Below, one piece after another: positions 14,603-22,014 of a DNA stretch of 22,875 nucleotides. A program made the translations under genes and the position numbers. The DNA lies in assembly GCA_964589175.1 (NCBI GenBank), contig CAZPRY010000059.1, positions 1-22,875 of the forward strand. Reading direction: 5' to 3'. Under the pieces are notes generated by a model. It saw only the letters and a program-made list of their open reading frames with translations, had not been told where the DNA came from and did no database searches. The number at the start of each line of letters is the position of its first letter. Within the stretch, counting starts at the first letter, position 1. Origin of the DNA: CAZPRY01 sp964589175 (GTDB lineage: Bacteria; Fidelibacterota; UBA2242).

Positions 14603-16990
14603 ATGATTATCAATTCGAAATGGTTAGCTAAATACACCCCGATTCCGTACGATAAGAAGGAATTGGAAGCACGCCTTACCGCTCTCGGACTGGAAGCCGT
14701 GCTCCGTGAAAATCCGGCGGAAAAACTCGACACAGTCGTCGTTGCCAAAGTGTTGGAAGTCGGCAAGCATCCGAATGCCGATAAACTCACGGTCTGTAAA
14801 GTCGATAACGGAGCAGCGGTTCTGGATGTCGTCTGCGGAGCGTCTAATGTATCTGCCGGACAGAAAGTGCCCCTGGCGCTGGTTGGGACACGCTTCTCCA
14901 ACGGGATCGAGATCAAATCTGCGAAAATCCGGGGTATTCGCTCCGTGGGAATGCTCTGTGCCGAGGATGAGTTGGGAATTTCGGACGATCACAGTGGCAT
15001 CATGATTCTGGACTGCGATGCGGAAATCGGCACGAAACTCAAGGACTACCTTGACCGCAACGGCGCTACCTATGACATCGATCTTACGCCGAACCGGCCG
15101 GATTGCACCTCGCATATCGGGGTTGCCCGCGACATCGCCCTACTGACCGGCGGCGAACTCAAAAAACCGGTGATCAGTTTGCACGAAGCGGACAAGCCGG
15201 TTGCAGCCGAGATTACGATCGAGATTCAGAACGCCCAGGCCTGTCCGCGCTATGTGGCGCGCCTGATCAAAGGAGTCAAAATCGGTCCCTCTCCGAAATG
15301 GATGCGGGACGCACTCCGGGGCGTCGGGCTGCGTTCGATCAACAATGTGGTCGATGCGGCCAATTATGTCTTACTCGAAACCGGGCAACCTTTGCATACC
15401 TTTGATTACCGCGATATCGAGGGGCAGAAGATTGTCGTGCGCAACGCGCGCAATGGAGAAGAGGTAGAGACTCTTGACGGAGTCCACCGCGAATTGACCG
15501 AAGATATTCTGCTGATCTGCGATGCGCTCAAACCGGTGGCCGTAGCCGGAATCATGGGTTTGGCGAATTCCGAAATCAAGGACGATACTACCGATATCCT
15601 GATCGAAAGCGCCTATTTCGATCCCGGGACGATCCGTAAGGGTTCCAGAATGCTTGCCCTACAGACGGAAGCGTCTTACCGTTTTGAACGCGGTGCTGAT
15701 CCCGAGGGTACGATTTACGCCGCCAATCGTGTCACGCAGCTGATTCAGGAACTGGCGGGCGGAGAAATTTATCGGGGATTGGTTGATGCCTATCCACGAT
15801 CCATAGTATACCCGCGAGTCAAAATACGTTTTCACAAAGTGAATGGCCTGATCGGAATTGACATTGACAAAGAGTGGACCGTACGACTATTGAAGGGCCT
15901 TGGCTGCGATATTGTCGGACAAACCGATGAATTTATTGAGGTGATTTCACCCAGCTGGCGCCCCGATCTGGAACGCGAGGTGGATTATATCGAAGAGGTC
16001 GTGCGTGTCTACGGCATGGAAACCGTGCCTGCTTGCGAGCGCTTACAGGTGACGCCCGATCCCGTCGGCGATCCGACTTATGCGCTGATCGAGGAATTAC
16101 GCGCCAGAATCGGCGGCTACGGATATACCGAAACGTACTGCAATTCGCTGGTCAGCCAGGAGCAGGCTCACTTTACGATCGAGCCTGTACAAGCGGTAAA
16201 ACTGTGTAATCCCCTGAATCAGGAGATGGCCTATCTGCGGACATCTATGATCCCGGGCCTTCTGCTGGTTGCCAAAAGAAATTTCAATCGCAGAAATTTC
16301 GACCTCAATCTATTCGAATTGGGAAATGTCCAGCATCTGGATCCCGAATTCGAGACGCGGACTCGTGAGACACTCCGACTCGCCCTTCTGATTTCGGGGA
16401 ACCTGGAAGAAATGCACTGGGGCCAGGCGCTTCGACAAAACGATCTCTTTGTCCTGAAAGGAATTGTGGAAGTGTTGGCTGAAGAGTACGGAATCAGAAA
16501 CCTTGCTTTTAAGGTTCAGGAGCATCCGGATTACGAAAATCTGATCCGGGTGATTGACGGGGAGGTTGCCCTGGGGTACATTGGGCAGCTGAATCCGGGA
16601 AATATGAAGCGCGATTGGGATATCGAACAGGCTGTTTTTATCATGGAAATCGATGCAATGCCATTGATTCTGAGCCTGAACCGCGATCGACGCTACAGGC
16701 CTTTACCGGTCTATCCATCGATTGAGCGTGATATCTCCATTGTCTTGCCGGAGGATATTCCCGTAGCGCAGGTAATCGCAAAAATAAGTGAAAAAGGCGG
16801 TCAATATCTCACGAATGTAAAATTTTACGACCTTTACAAAGGAAAAAACATTGACAAAGGCTTAAAAAGTTTTACATTTAATTTGGTTTTTCAGGCGGAG
16901 GAAAAAACGCTGCAAGACGGTGAAATTGATGAGATCATGCAAGTTGTGTATCAAACGCTTGAAAAGGAATTAAACGCTAAACTGCGATAA
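14603..16990 (+). CDS. pheT: Phenylalanyl-tRNA synthetase beta subunit
   Basis: A 795-residue beta subunit, full length. The N-terminal EMAP-like tRNA-binding domain covers about residues 40-150 (VVVAKVLEVGKHPNADKLTVCKVD...GVKSEG-type site as KIRGIRSVGMLCAEDELG). It is followed by the B3/B4 editing region (RYVARLIKGVKIGPSPKWM...GLRSINNVVDAANYVLLETGQPLHTFD), B5 (VKIRFHKVNGLIGIDI), a catalytic-like core (NSLVSQEQAHF...LCNPLNQEMAYLRTSMIPGLL), and a C-terminal ferredoxin-fold anticodon-binding domain (YPSIERDISIVLPEDIPV...FNLVFQAEEKTLQDGEI). It is separated from pheS by 69 bases with no obvious hairpin. The ribosome-binding site is weak. Confidence 0.95.
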   Translation: MIINSKWLAKYTPIPYDKKELEARLTALGLEAVLRENPAEKLDTVVVAKVLEVGKHPNADKLTVCKVDNGAAVLDVVCGASNVSAGQKVPLALVGTRFSNGIEIKSAKIRGIRSVGMLCAEDELGISDDHSGIMILDCDAEIGTKLKDYLDRNGATYDIDLTPNRPDCTSHIGVARDIALLTGGELKKPVISLHEADKPVAAEITIEIQNAQACPRYVARLIKGVKIGPSPKWMRDALRGVGLRSINNVVDAANYVLLETGQPLHTFDYRDIEGQKIVVRNARNGEEVETLDGVHRELTEDILLICDALKPVAVAGIMGLANSEIKDDTTDILIESAYFDPGTIRKGSRMLALQTEASYRFERGADPEGTIYAANRVTQLIQELAGGEIYRGLVDAYPRSIVYPRVKIRFHKVNGLIGIDIDKEWTVRLLKGLGCDIVGQTDEFIEVISPSWRPDLEREVDYIEEVVRVYGMETVPACERLQVTPDPVGDPTYALIEELRARIGGYGYTETYCNSLVSQEQAHFTIEPVQAVKLCNPLNQEMAYLRTSMIPGLLLVAKRNFNRRNFDLNLFELGNVQHLDPEFETRTRETLRLALLISGNLEEMHWGQALRQNDLFVLKGIVEVLAEEYGIRNLAFKVQEHPDYENLIRVIDGEVALGYIGQLNPGNMKRDWDIEQAVFIMEIDAMPLILSLNRDRRYRPLPVYPSIERDISIVLPEDIPVAQVIAKISEKGGQYLTNVKFYDLYKGKNIDKGLKSFTFNLVFQAEEKTLQDGEIDEIMQVVYQTLEKELNAKLR

Positions 16991-16995
16991 TAATT

Positions 16996-17199
16996 ATGAC
17001 GGATTTATCAAGTCTCAATCTGTTGGAAGAAAAAATTAAGAAGGTACTTCTGCATGTCGAGAAGATGGAATCCGAAAATGAAAAGATAAAAATCGGTATA
17101 GAGGAGGGGACATCGATACAGACGATTTTCAATCAAAAGAAAAAACAAGAGATTCAGAGTAAAATACAAGGAATGTTGGAGCTCTTAAAAAATTTCTGA
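16996..17199 (+). CDS. Small coiled-coil protein between pheT and zapA (ZapB-like candidate)
   Basis: A 67-residue acidic/basic heptad-rich peptide, MTDLSSLNLLEEKIKKVLLHVEKMES, then EGTSIQTIFNQKKKQEIQSKIQGMLELLKNF. Almost all of it can form a coiled coil with a short break near GIEEGTS. The ATG is five bases after the pheT stop with no clear Shine-Dalgarno, so translation is probably coupled. zapA follows 52 bases later. Small coiled-coil genes occur at this position beside zapA in FCB-type genomes, and the size recalls the division protein ZapB. Sequence alone does not prove that relation. Confidence 0.75.
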   Translation: MTDLSSLNLLEEKIKKVLLHVEKMESENEKIKIGIEEGTSIQTIFNQKKKQEIQSKIQGMLELLKNF

Positions 17200-17251
17200 C
17201 ATTGTTTATCCCAAGCCGGTGGATTTTTGAAAATAATACCAGTAGTGAAAG

Positions 17252-17557
17252 ATGGAAACATCCAAGAATAATTTAGTCAGAGTAACAATATATGGTCAGG
17301 AATACACTGTCCGCGGTGAAGCTGAGCCGTCTTATATTGTGAATGTTGCGAAATATGTGAATGATAAAATGGAAGAGGTCGAAAATTCGTTGACGACAGT
17401 TCAGTCACCTTTACGAGTGGCAATACTGGCTGCCATGAATATCTCAGATGAACTCTTTACAGCGAAAAAAGATAAAGATGAAGTTTTACATTCCGTCGAT
17501 GAGAAGGTTAAATTTCTCATTGACACCATAGACGAGAAACTCAGCGACCACATATAA
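17252..17557 (+). CDS. zapA: Cell division protein ZapA
   Basis: A 101-residue protein that cross-links FtsZ protofilaments at the division ring. The N-terminal head reads NNLVRVTIYGQEYTVRGEAEPSYIVNVAKYVNDKMEEVE, matching the ZapA family (I-G-EY-I, Y-V-K-A-YVN-KM). The helical dimerisation segment follows, SPLRVAILAAMNISDELFTAKKD, and the rest is a coiled coil. Length is normal. It lies between the small coiled-coil gene and rny. Confidence 0.92.
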   Translation: METSKNNLVRVTIYGQEYTVRGEAEPSYIVNVAKYVNDKMEEVENSLTTVQSPLRVAILAAMNISDELFTAKKDKDEVLHSVDEKVKFLIDTIDEKLSDHI

Positions 17558-17582
17558 TCCATCTTTCATTAAAATGCTAAAC

Positions 17583-17636
17583 ACTCTACCGAATAATTTC
17601 GGCTCGGGATTTGAATATTCGCTTTTCGGGTAGAGT
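17583..17636 (+). promoter_or_regulatory. Structured hairpin in the rny leader
   Basis: ACTCTACC (17583-17590) pairs with GGTAGAGT (17629-17636), and GAA (17591-17593) with TTC (17625-17627) after one bulged G. The inner arm CCGAA (17589-17593) can instead pair with TTCGG (17598-17602) around TAAT, so two folds compete. No T-tract follows, so it is not a classic terminator. It lies 28 bases before the rny ATG, just upstream of GGAAGGAG. Confidence 0.5.
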
Positions 17637-17663
17637 AGATTACTGGATCGGAAGGAGATTAGG

Positions 17664-19211
17664 ATGACCTGGTTGTATGTAGTTATTGCCCTGATTGGTG
17701 CTGCCGTCGGCGCATTGATTAGTCTATATCTTTATATTCAGAAACAAAAAAACGCACGTGCCACCGTAGCGGTGATTCTCGAGGAGGCGGAAAAAGCATC
17801 CAATGATCTGAAACGGGAAAGTCGCCTGGAAGCTAAAGACGAGGCGATTCGGATCAAACATCGTGCGGAAGATGAATCGCGGAACAAACTCAAGGAAATC
17901 CGCGAAATTGAAAAGAAATTGGTCAAACGCGAATTCTATCTGGAACGGAAGATGGAATTGGCGGATAAAAAGCAGGAAGAGTTTGACAAAAAAGAAATCG
18001 ATCTAAAAGAGCATAAAGATCGCCTGGAGGAGAAAGGACAAGGTCTCCAGTTACTGATCGAGGAGCAGACCGAACGACTGGAGCGGATTGCCGGATTGAC
18101 CCGCCAGGAAGCTCAGGATATGTTGATGGAAAAGCTCGTTGAGAAAGCCAAACAGGGCATTTCCAAAAAAGTCAGGCTTATGCGCGAAAAGACCCTTTCG
18201 GAAGCCAATCGCGAAGCCAAAAAAATCATCGTATCTGCTATTCAACGCTCGGCTGCCGATCATACCGCCGAGACGACGGTTTCGGTTGTCAATCTACCGA
18301 ATGACGGCATGAAAGGCCGTATTATCGGGCGCGAGGGACGCAATATCCGTCATTTCGAATCCCTCACAGGCGTGGAAATTATCGTCGATGATACCCCCGA
18401 GGCGGTAGTGCTTTCCGGCTTCGATCCGGTACGCCGCGAAATCGCCCGCATCGCACTCGAAAAGTTGGTTTCCGACGGGCGCATTCATCCCAGCCGGATT
18501 GAGGAGATGATTGCCAAGGCCACCAAGGAAGTCGATGAATCGATCCTGCATGCCGCCGAGGAAGCCATCGACGAGGTGGGGCTTTCGCCGTTACCGCTGG
18601 AATTGATGAAAATTCTCGGAAAATTGAAATACCGCACATCGTACGGACAAAACGTGATCAAACATTCGATCGAGGTTGCCTGGCTTTCGGGACTGATGGC
18701 AGCGGAGTTGGGCTTAAACGGCGATCTGGCCAAGCGCGCCGGTTTATTGCATGATATCGGGAAAGCCATTGACCGCAATGTGACCGGCACCCATGCCGGC
18801 ATCGGCGCCGATATCGCCAAAAAGTTCAAAGAGCATCGCATTGTCATCAACGCCATCGCCTCCCACCACGAGGAAGTGGATGTCGTTCACCCGATTTCGG
18901 GTATTGTGCAGGCGGCCGATTCGATCAGCGGTTCACGCCGCGGCGCGAGGGGCGATACGCTGGAAAGTTACATCCAGCGGCTTGAGAAGTTGGAGGAGAT
19001 TGCTAATGGTTTTACAGGCGTTTCCAAAACCTATGCGATTCAGGCCGGACGTGAGGTACGCGTCATCGTCGAAAACGAAATCATCAATGACGAAGCCGCC
19101 GACCAGCTCTCCGAGGATATTGCCGAGAAGGTTGAGTCCGAATTGAATTATCCGGGCCAGGTGAAAGTCGTAGTGGTCAGGGAACACCGAAGTGTAAGTT
19201 TCGCGAAATGA
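17664..19211 (+). CDS. rny: Ribonuclease Y
   Basis: A 515-residue membrane-anchored endoribonuclease that starts bulk mRNA turnover. Residues 1-25 form one transmembrane helix (MTWLYVVIALIGAAVGALISLYLYI), followed by a long coiled coil to about residue 195. Residues about 205-270 form a KH RNA-binding domain with GREG at 222-225. The HD phosphohydrolase domain is at about 331-425, with KHSIEVAWLSG, LLHDIGKAID (H363, D364) and SHHEEVD. The C-terminal tail ends QVKVVVVREHRSVSFAK, typical of the family. A strong GGAAGGAG precedes the ATG. The stop overlaps the folD start (ATGA at 19208-19211). Confidence 0.96.
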   Translation: MTWLYVVIALIGAAVGALISLYLYIQKQKNARATVAVILEEAEKASNDLKRESRLEAKDEAIRIKHRAEDESRNKLKEIREIEKKLVKREFYLERKMELADKKQEEFDKKEIDLKEHKDRLEEKGQGLQLLIEEQTERLERIAGLTRQEAQDMLMEKLVEKAKQGISKKVRLMREKTLSEANREAKKIIVSAIQRSAADHTAETTVSVVNLPNDGMKGRIIGREGRNIRHFESLTGVEIIVDDTPEAVVLSGFDPVRREIARIALEKLVSDGRIHPSRIEEMIAKATKEVDESILHAAEEAIDEVGLSPLPLELMKILGKLKYRTSYGQNVIKHSIEVAWLSGLMAAELGLNGDLAKRAGLLHDIGKAIDRNVTGTHAGIGADIAKKFKEHRIVINAIASHHEEVDVVHPISGIVQAADSISGSRRGARGDTLESYIQRLEKLEEIANGFTGVSKTYAIQAGREVRVIVENEIINDEAADQLSEDIAEKVESELNYPGQVKVVVVREHRSVSFAK

Positions 19212-19866
19212 GCGAACCGAACATAATCGACGGAAACGCGATTGCGCAGCGGGTCAAAGACTCCTTGCGGCCGCGCATCGCGTCGCTGAAAGAGCGTGGA
19301 ATCATTCCCGGTTTGGCGGCCGTACTGATCGGCGACGATCCCGCATCTAAAGTCTACGTCGCTATGAAAGCCAGAGATTTTGCCGGGCTGGACCTGTTTT
19401 CAGAAACGATCCGCATGCCCGCCGATGCCTCGCAATCGGAAGTTTTATCCGTGATCGATCGTCTAAACCGTGACGGTAAATTCCACGGTATCCTGGTGCA
19501 ATTGCCGGTTCCCAAACATCTTAACGAGATGGAAATCATTGAACACATTCATCCCGATAAAGATGCCGATGGAATCCATCCGATGAGTATGGGGAAAATG
19601 ATCCTGGGGCTGGATGGACCGCTACCCTGCACACCCTACGGAATACTGATGCTCCTGAAATATTCCGGCATCGATCCGCAAGGGGAACATGTCGTTGTTC
19701 TGGGNNNNNNNNNNNNNNNNNNNNNNNNNNNNNNNNNNNNNNNNNNNNNNNNNNNNNNNNNNNNNNNNNNNNNNNNNNNNNNNNNNNNNNNNNNNNNNNN
19801 NNNNTGCTCAGCAATACGGTCTATCTCGCGAAGAAATTCGCTACGAAACAAATAGAGGGGAGCTAG
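19208..19866 (+). CDS. folD: Methylenetetrahydrofolate dehydrogenase/cyclohydrolase FolD, interrupted by an assembly gap
   Basis: FolD interconverts 5,10-methylene-THF and 10-formyl-THF using NADP. The first 165 residues are visible: IIDGNAIAQRVKDSLRP, SKVYVAMKARDFAG with catalytic Lys54, GILVQLPVP, HPDKDADGIHPMSMGKM and PCTPYGILMLL, ending VVVLG at the gap where the Rossmann NADP loop starts. After the gap, the frame beginning at 19807 reads LSNTVYLAKKFATKQIEGS and stops at TAG 19864-19866. LSNT matches the last helix of FolD (MLL-NTV), so I take the gene across the gap. The missing middle is about 100 residues in normal FolD. The start ATG overlaps the rny stop. Frames on the two sides disagree across 100 N. 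Confidence 0.85.
19705..19804. other. Assembly gap (100 N) inside folD
   Basis: Exactly 100 N, the usual placeholder for a gap of unknown size. For folD to stay in frame the missing length must be 2 modulo 3, and family length suggests roughly 300 bases, so the placeholder is not the true size. Confidence 0.97.
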
Positions 19867-19867
19867 T

Positions 19868-20323
19868 ATGGACGTTGCAGAAATATTACGTAAATGCGAT
19901 CTCACCAATGGGTTGAACGATGCCGAAATTGATAATTTGGCGGAAGTTTTTCACCCCAGGCACGCGAAGCGCGATGAGGTAGTTTTTAAAGAAGGGGATC
20001 CCGGCACGGATTTGTACATCATCGGCAAGGGACGTTTTGCAGTTAAAATATTCTCCTATACCCAACCCGGTGAGATGGAGAAGATTACGAGCCTGCGGGA
20101 TAACGATATCTACGGCGAATTTTCCGTTATTGACGGTTCGCCGCGGTCCGCCAGCATCGTTGCCGAAGAAGACTCTGATTTCATCTTCAGTGAAAAAATG
20201 GCTTTTCAGCGCTTCATGGAAACCCATGAGCATATCGGATTCGTTCTGATGCGCAACGTCGCCAGAATTTTAACCGGCAAGCTGCGCCGCATGAATTTTG
20301 AAATCCGGAACGCCATTCTCTGA
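19868..20323 (+). CDS. Stand-alone cyclic nucleotide-binding domain protein
   Basis: A 151-residue protein consisting of one CNB (cNMP-binding) beta-roll and flanking helices. FKEGDPGTDLYIIGKGRFAV is the N-terminal roll. YGEFSVIDGSPRSASIVA is the phosphate-binding cassette, with the Gly-Glu and Arg that contact the ribose and phosphate of cAMP or cGMP retained. The C-terminus (RNVARILTGKLRRMNFEIRNAIL) is a helix, with no helix-turn-helix or catalytic domain, so it is not a CRP-type transcription factor. It begins one base after the folD stop behind GGGGAG, so it is co-transcribed. Its partner is unknown. Single CNB proteins of this type are common in FCB and proteobacterial genomes. Confidence 0.87.
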   Translation: MDVAEILRKCDLTNGLNDAEIDNLAEVFHPRHAKRDEVVFKEGDPGTDLYIIGKGRFAVKIFSYTQPGEMEKITSLRDNDIYGEFSVIDGSPRSASIVAEEDSDFIFSEKMAFQRFMETHEHIGFVLMRNVARILTGKLRRMNFEIRNAIL

Positions 20324-20382
20324 CTTCCGGATTCGATTGATTTTTTCGGTTATTAAAGGAATGTGTTCGGGAAGAGCACAGG

Positions 20383-20979
20383 ATGATTAATATTATGAGT
20401 AAAATCATTGAAACAATCCGATCAAGACGTACGATACGCCAATTCCAGCCGGAACCGGTTGACCTGGATGTCTTAAAAGAATGTGTTCGTGCAGCGAGTC
20501 TGGCTCCTTCGGCCATGAATTTGCAGCCGCTCGAATACATCCTGGTTACGAACCCCGAAAAACGGGCGCAGATATTTCCGCTTCTAAAGTGGGCGGGATA
20601 TATCGCTCCGGCCGGTGATCCGAAACCGGGTCAGGAGCCGACGGCCTACCTGGTTATTCTGGTGAACAGCAAATTCTCCGGAAAATGGACCCGGCATGAT
20701 GTCGGGGCCGCTACGGAAAATTTTATGCTGGCGGCCTGGGATTCCGGTATTGGCAGCTGTTGGATTGCCTCCGTGGACCGCGAAAAATTGTGTTCAGTAT
20801 TGACAATCCCCGAATCTTGCGAAATTGACAGCATTATCGCTCTCGGTTATCCTGCCGAGGAGCCCCGGCTGGAAATCACATCTGAGACGGTAAAGTACTG
20901 GAAGGATACGCAGGGAGTTCTGCACGTCCCCAAAAAGCCGCTGGATGAACTGCTACAGATAGACGGTTGGAATCGGTAA
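20383..20979 (+). CDS. Nitroreductase-family FMN flavoprotein
   Basis: A 198-residue oxidoreductase of the nitroreductase superfamily. ETIRSRRTIRQFQPEPVDLDVLKECVRAASLAPSAMNLQPLEYI holds the SRR-R-F FMN-phosphate site and the APSA-NLQPL ring contact. VGAATENFMLAAWDSGIGSCWIAS and IIALGYPAEEPR are the later FMN/dimer motifs. The Cys of GSCWI sits where many family members have one. The natural substrate cannot be read from sequence. ATG 20383 has GGAAG at 8 bases; ATG 20395 (MSKIIETIRSRR) is an alternative that fits the family N-terminus slightly better. Confidence 0.9.
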   Translation: MINIMSKIIETIRSRRTIRQFQPEPVDLDVLKECVRAASLAPSAMNLQPLEYILVTNPEKRAQIFPLLKWAGYIAPAGDPKPGQEPTAYLVILVNSKFSGKWTRHDVGAATENFMLAAWDSGIGSCWIASVDREKLCSVLTIPESCEIDSIIALGYPAEEPRLEITSETVKYWKDTQGVLHVPKKPLDELLQIDGWNR

Positions 20980-21017
20980 ATCGGGCAGAATCTGAATAGT
21001 TAGGAGAAAAGGAAGCT

Positions 21018-21800
21018 ATGCACCCGGAATTACTCCATCTCGGACCACTGACGATCTACACCTACGGATTCATGATGGCGACCGCCTTTATGACCTGCTA
21101 TTTCATTCTGAAATCGGAAATTAAAAAAATCGGCGGCCATCCGGACCTGGCCAGCAATATTGTTTTCTGGGCCGCTCTTGGCGGCATCGCCGGGGCGAAG
21201 TTATTCTACATGATCGAGCGATTTCAATTGGTGCTGGAAGATCCTGTCGGTATGATATTTTCGGGCGCCGGATTGGTTTTCCACGGCGGCCTGATCGGCG
21301 GGACAATCGCAGTAATCGTCTTATTACTTCGGGACAAGCATTCTTTACTCGTCTTCGCGGACATCATCGGACCGATCATGCTGGTCGGCCAGGGGATCGG
21401 GCGGATTGGCTGCTTTTTCGCCGGATGTTGCCACGGTATTGCCTGTGACCTTCCCTGGGCGGTCACTTTTCCCTATGCGACTCCGCCGGCAAATTACCCG
21501 GTTCATCCTACGCAACTGTACGAGACCTTGCTGAACTTCGCTTTCTTTTTTGTACTGATCAAGCTCATCCGGCCGCGGACCGGACGCGACGGCGTGACGG
21601 CTGGTATCTACCTGCTTTTTGCCGGTACCGAACGATTTCTACTGGAATTTATCCGGGTAAATCCCCGCGGTACCTGGAATCTAACCGATTACCAGTTCAC
21701 GTCGATTTTTCTCTTCCTGGCAGGTATCCTGCTGCTGGTTTTTCTTACGCGACCCAAAACCGGCCAACCCATCAGTCCTGCCGCCTCTGACAAGAAATAG
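21018..21800 (+). CDS. lgt: Prolipoprotein diacylglyceryl transferase
   Basis: A 260-residue inner-membrane enzyme that moves diacylglycerol from phosphatidylglycerol to the lipobox Cys, the first step of lipoprotein maturation. About seven hydrophobic helices are visible. The N-terminus PELLHLGPLTIYTYGFMMA is the family start. FHGGLIGG carries the catalytic-region His, and GQGIGRIGCFFAGCCHG is the Lgt signature with the essential Arg; its CFFAGCC form is the variant usual outside proteobacteria. HPTQLYE and a C-terminal RFLLEFIR follow. AGGAGAAAAGGA precedes the ATG. The DUF2807 protein in this window is a likely substrate. Confidence 0.95.
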   Translation: MHPELLHLGPLTIYTYGFMMATAFMTCYFILKSEIKKIGGHPDLASNIVFWAALGGIAGAKLFYMIERFQLVLEDPVGMIFSGAGLVFHGGLIGGTIAVIVLLLRDKHSLLVFADIIGPIMLVGQGIGRIGCFFAGCCHGIACDLPWAVTFPYATPPANYPVHPTQLYETLLNFAFFFVLIKLIRPRTGRDGVTAGIYLLFAGTERFLLEFIRVNPRGTWNLTDYQFTSIFLFLAGILLLVFLTRPKTGQPISPAASDKK

Positions 21801-21902
21801 CGAAACACCGGAACATCGTCTCCGGCCGATCCTGGCACTGCCCGTTTCGATTTACTTTACCTGCAATATCAGCATATCGCCGAATCGCGGACTGAAAAGT
21901 CT

Positions 21903-21930
21903 TTGATCTTTTCCCGTGCTGCCGTAAAAT
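21903..21930 (+). promoter_or_regulatory. Possible sigma70-type promoter before the antiporter gene
   Basis: TTGATC (21903-21908), a 16-base spacer and TAAAAT (21925-21930) lie about 85 bases before the antiporter ATG, in a 214-base gap after lgt. A weak hairpin CCGGA/TCCGG (21808-21825) without a T-tract follows lgt, so the antiporter may start a new unit. Confidence 0.33.
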
Positions 21931-22014
21931 TCTGCCAAATGATTACCAGCATCATATTATCACAAAGCATTGATCCGGTACGTTCCGCCGGAAAACAGGG
22001 TTGGGAATTTTGAT

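Noticed and set aside
17558..17663. 6S RNA after zapA
   Set aside because: The gap is only about 106 bases and lacks the long, open-bubble helix of 6S RNA (usually about 180 bases).
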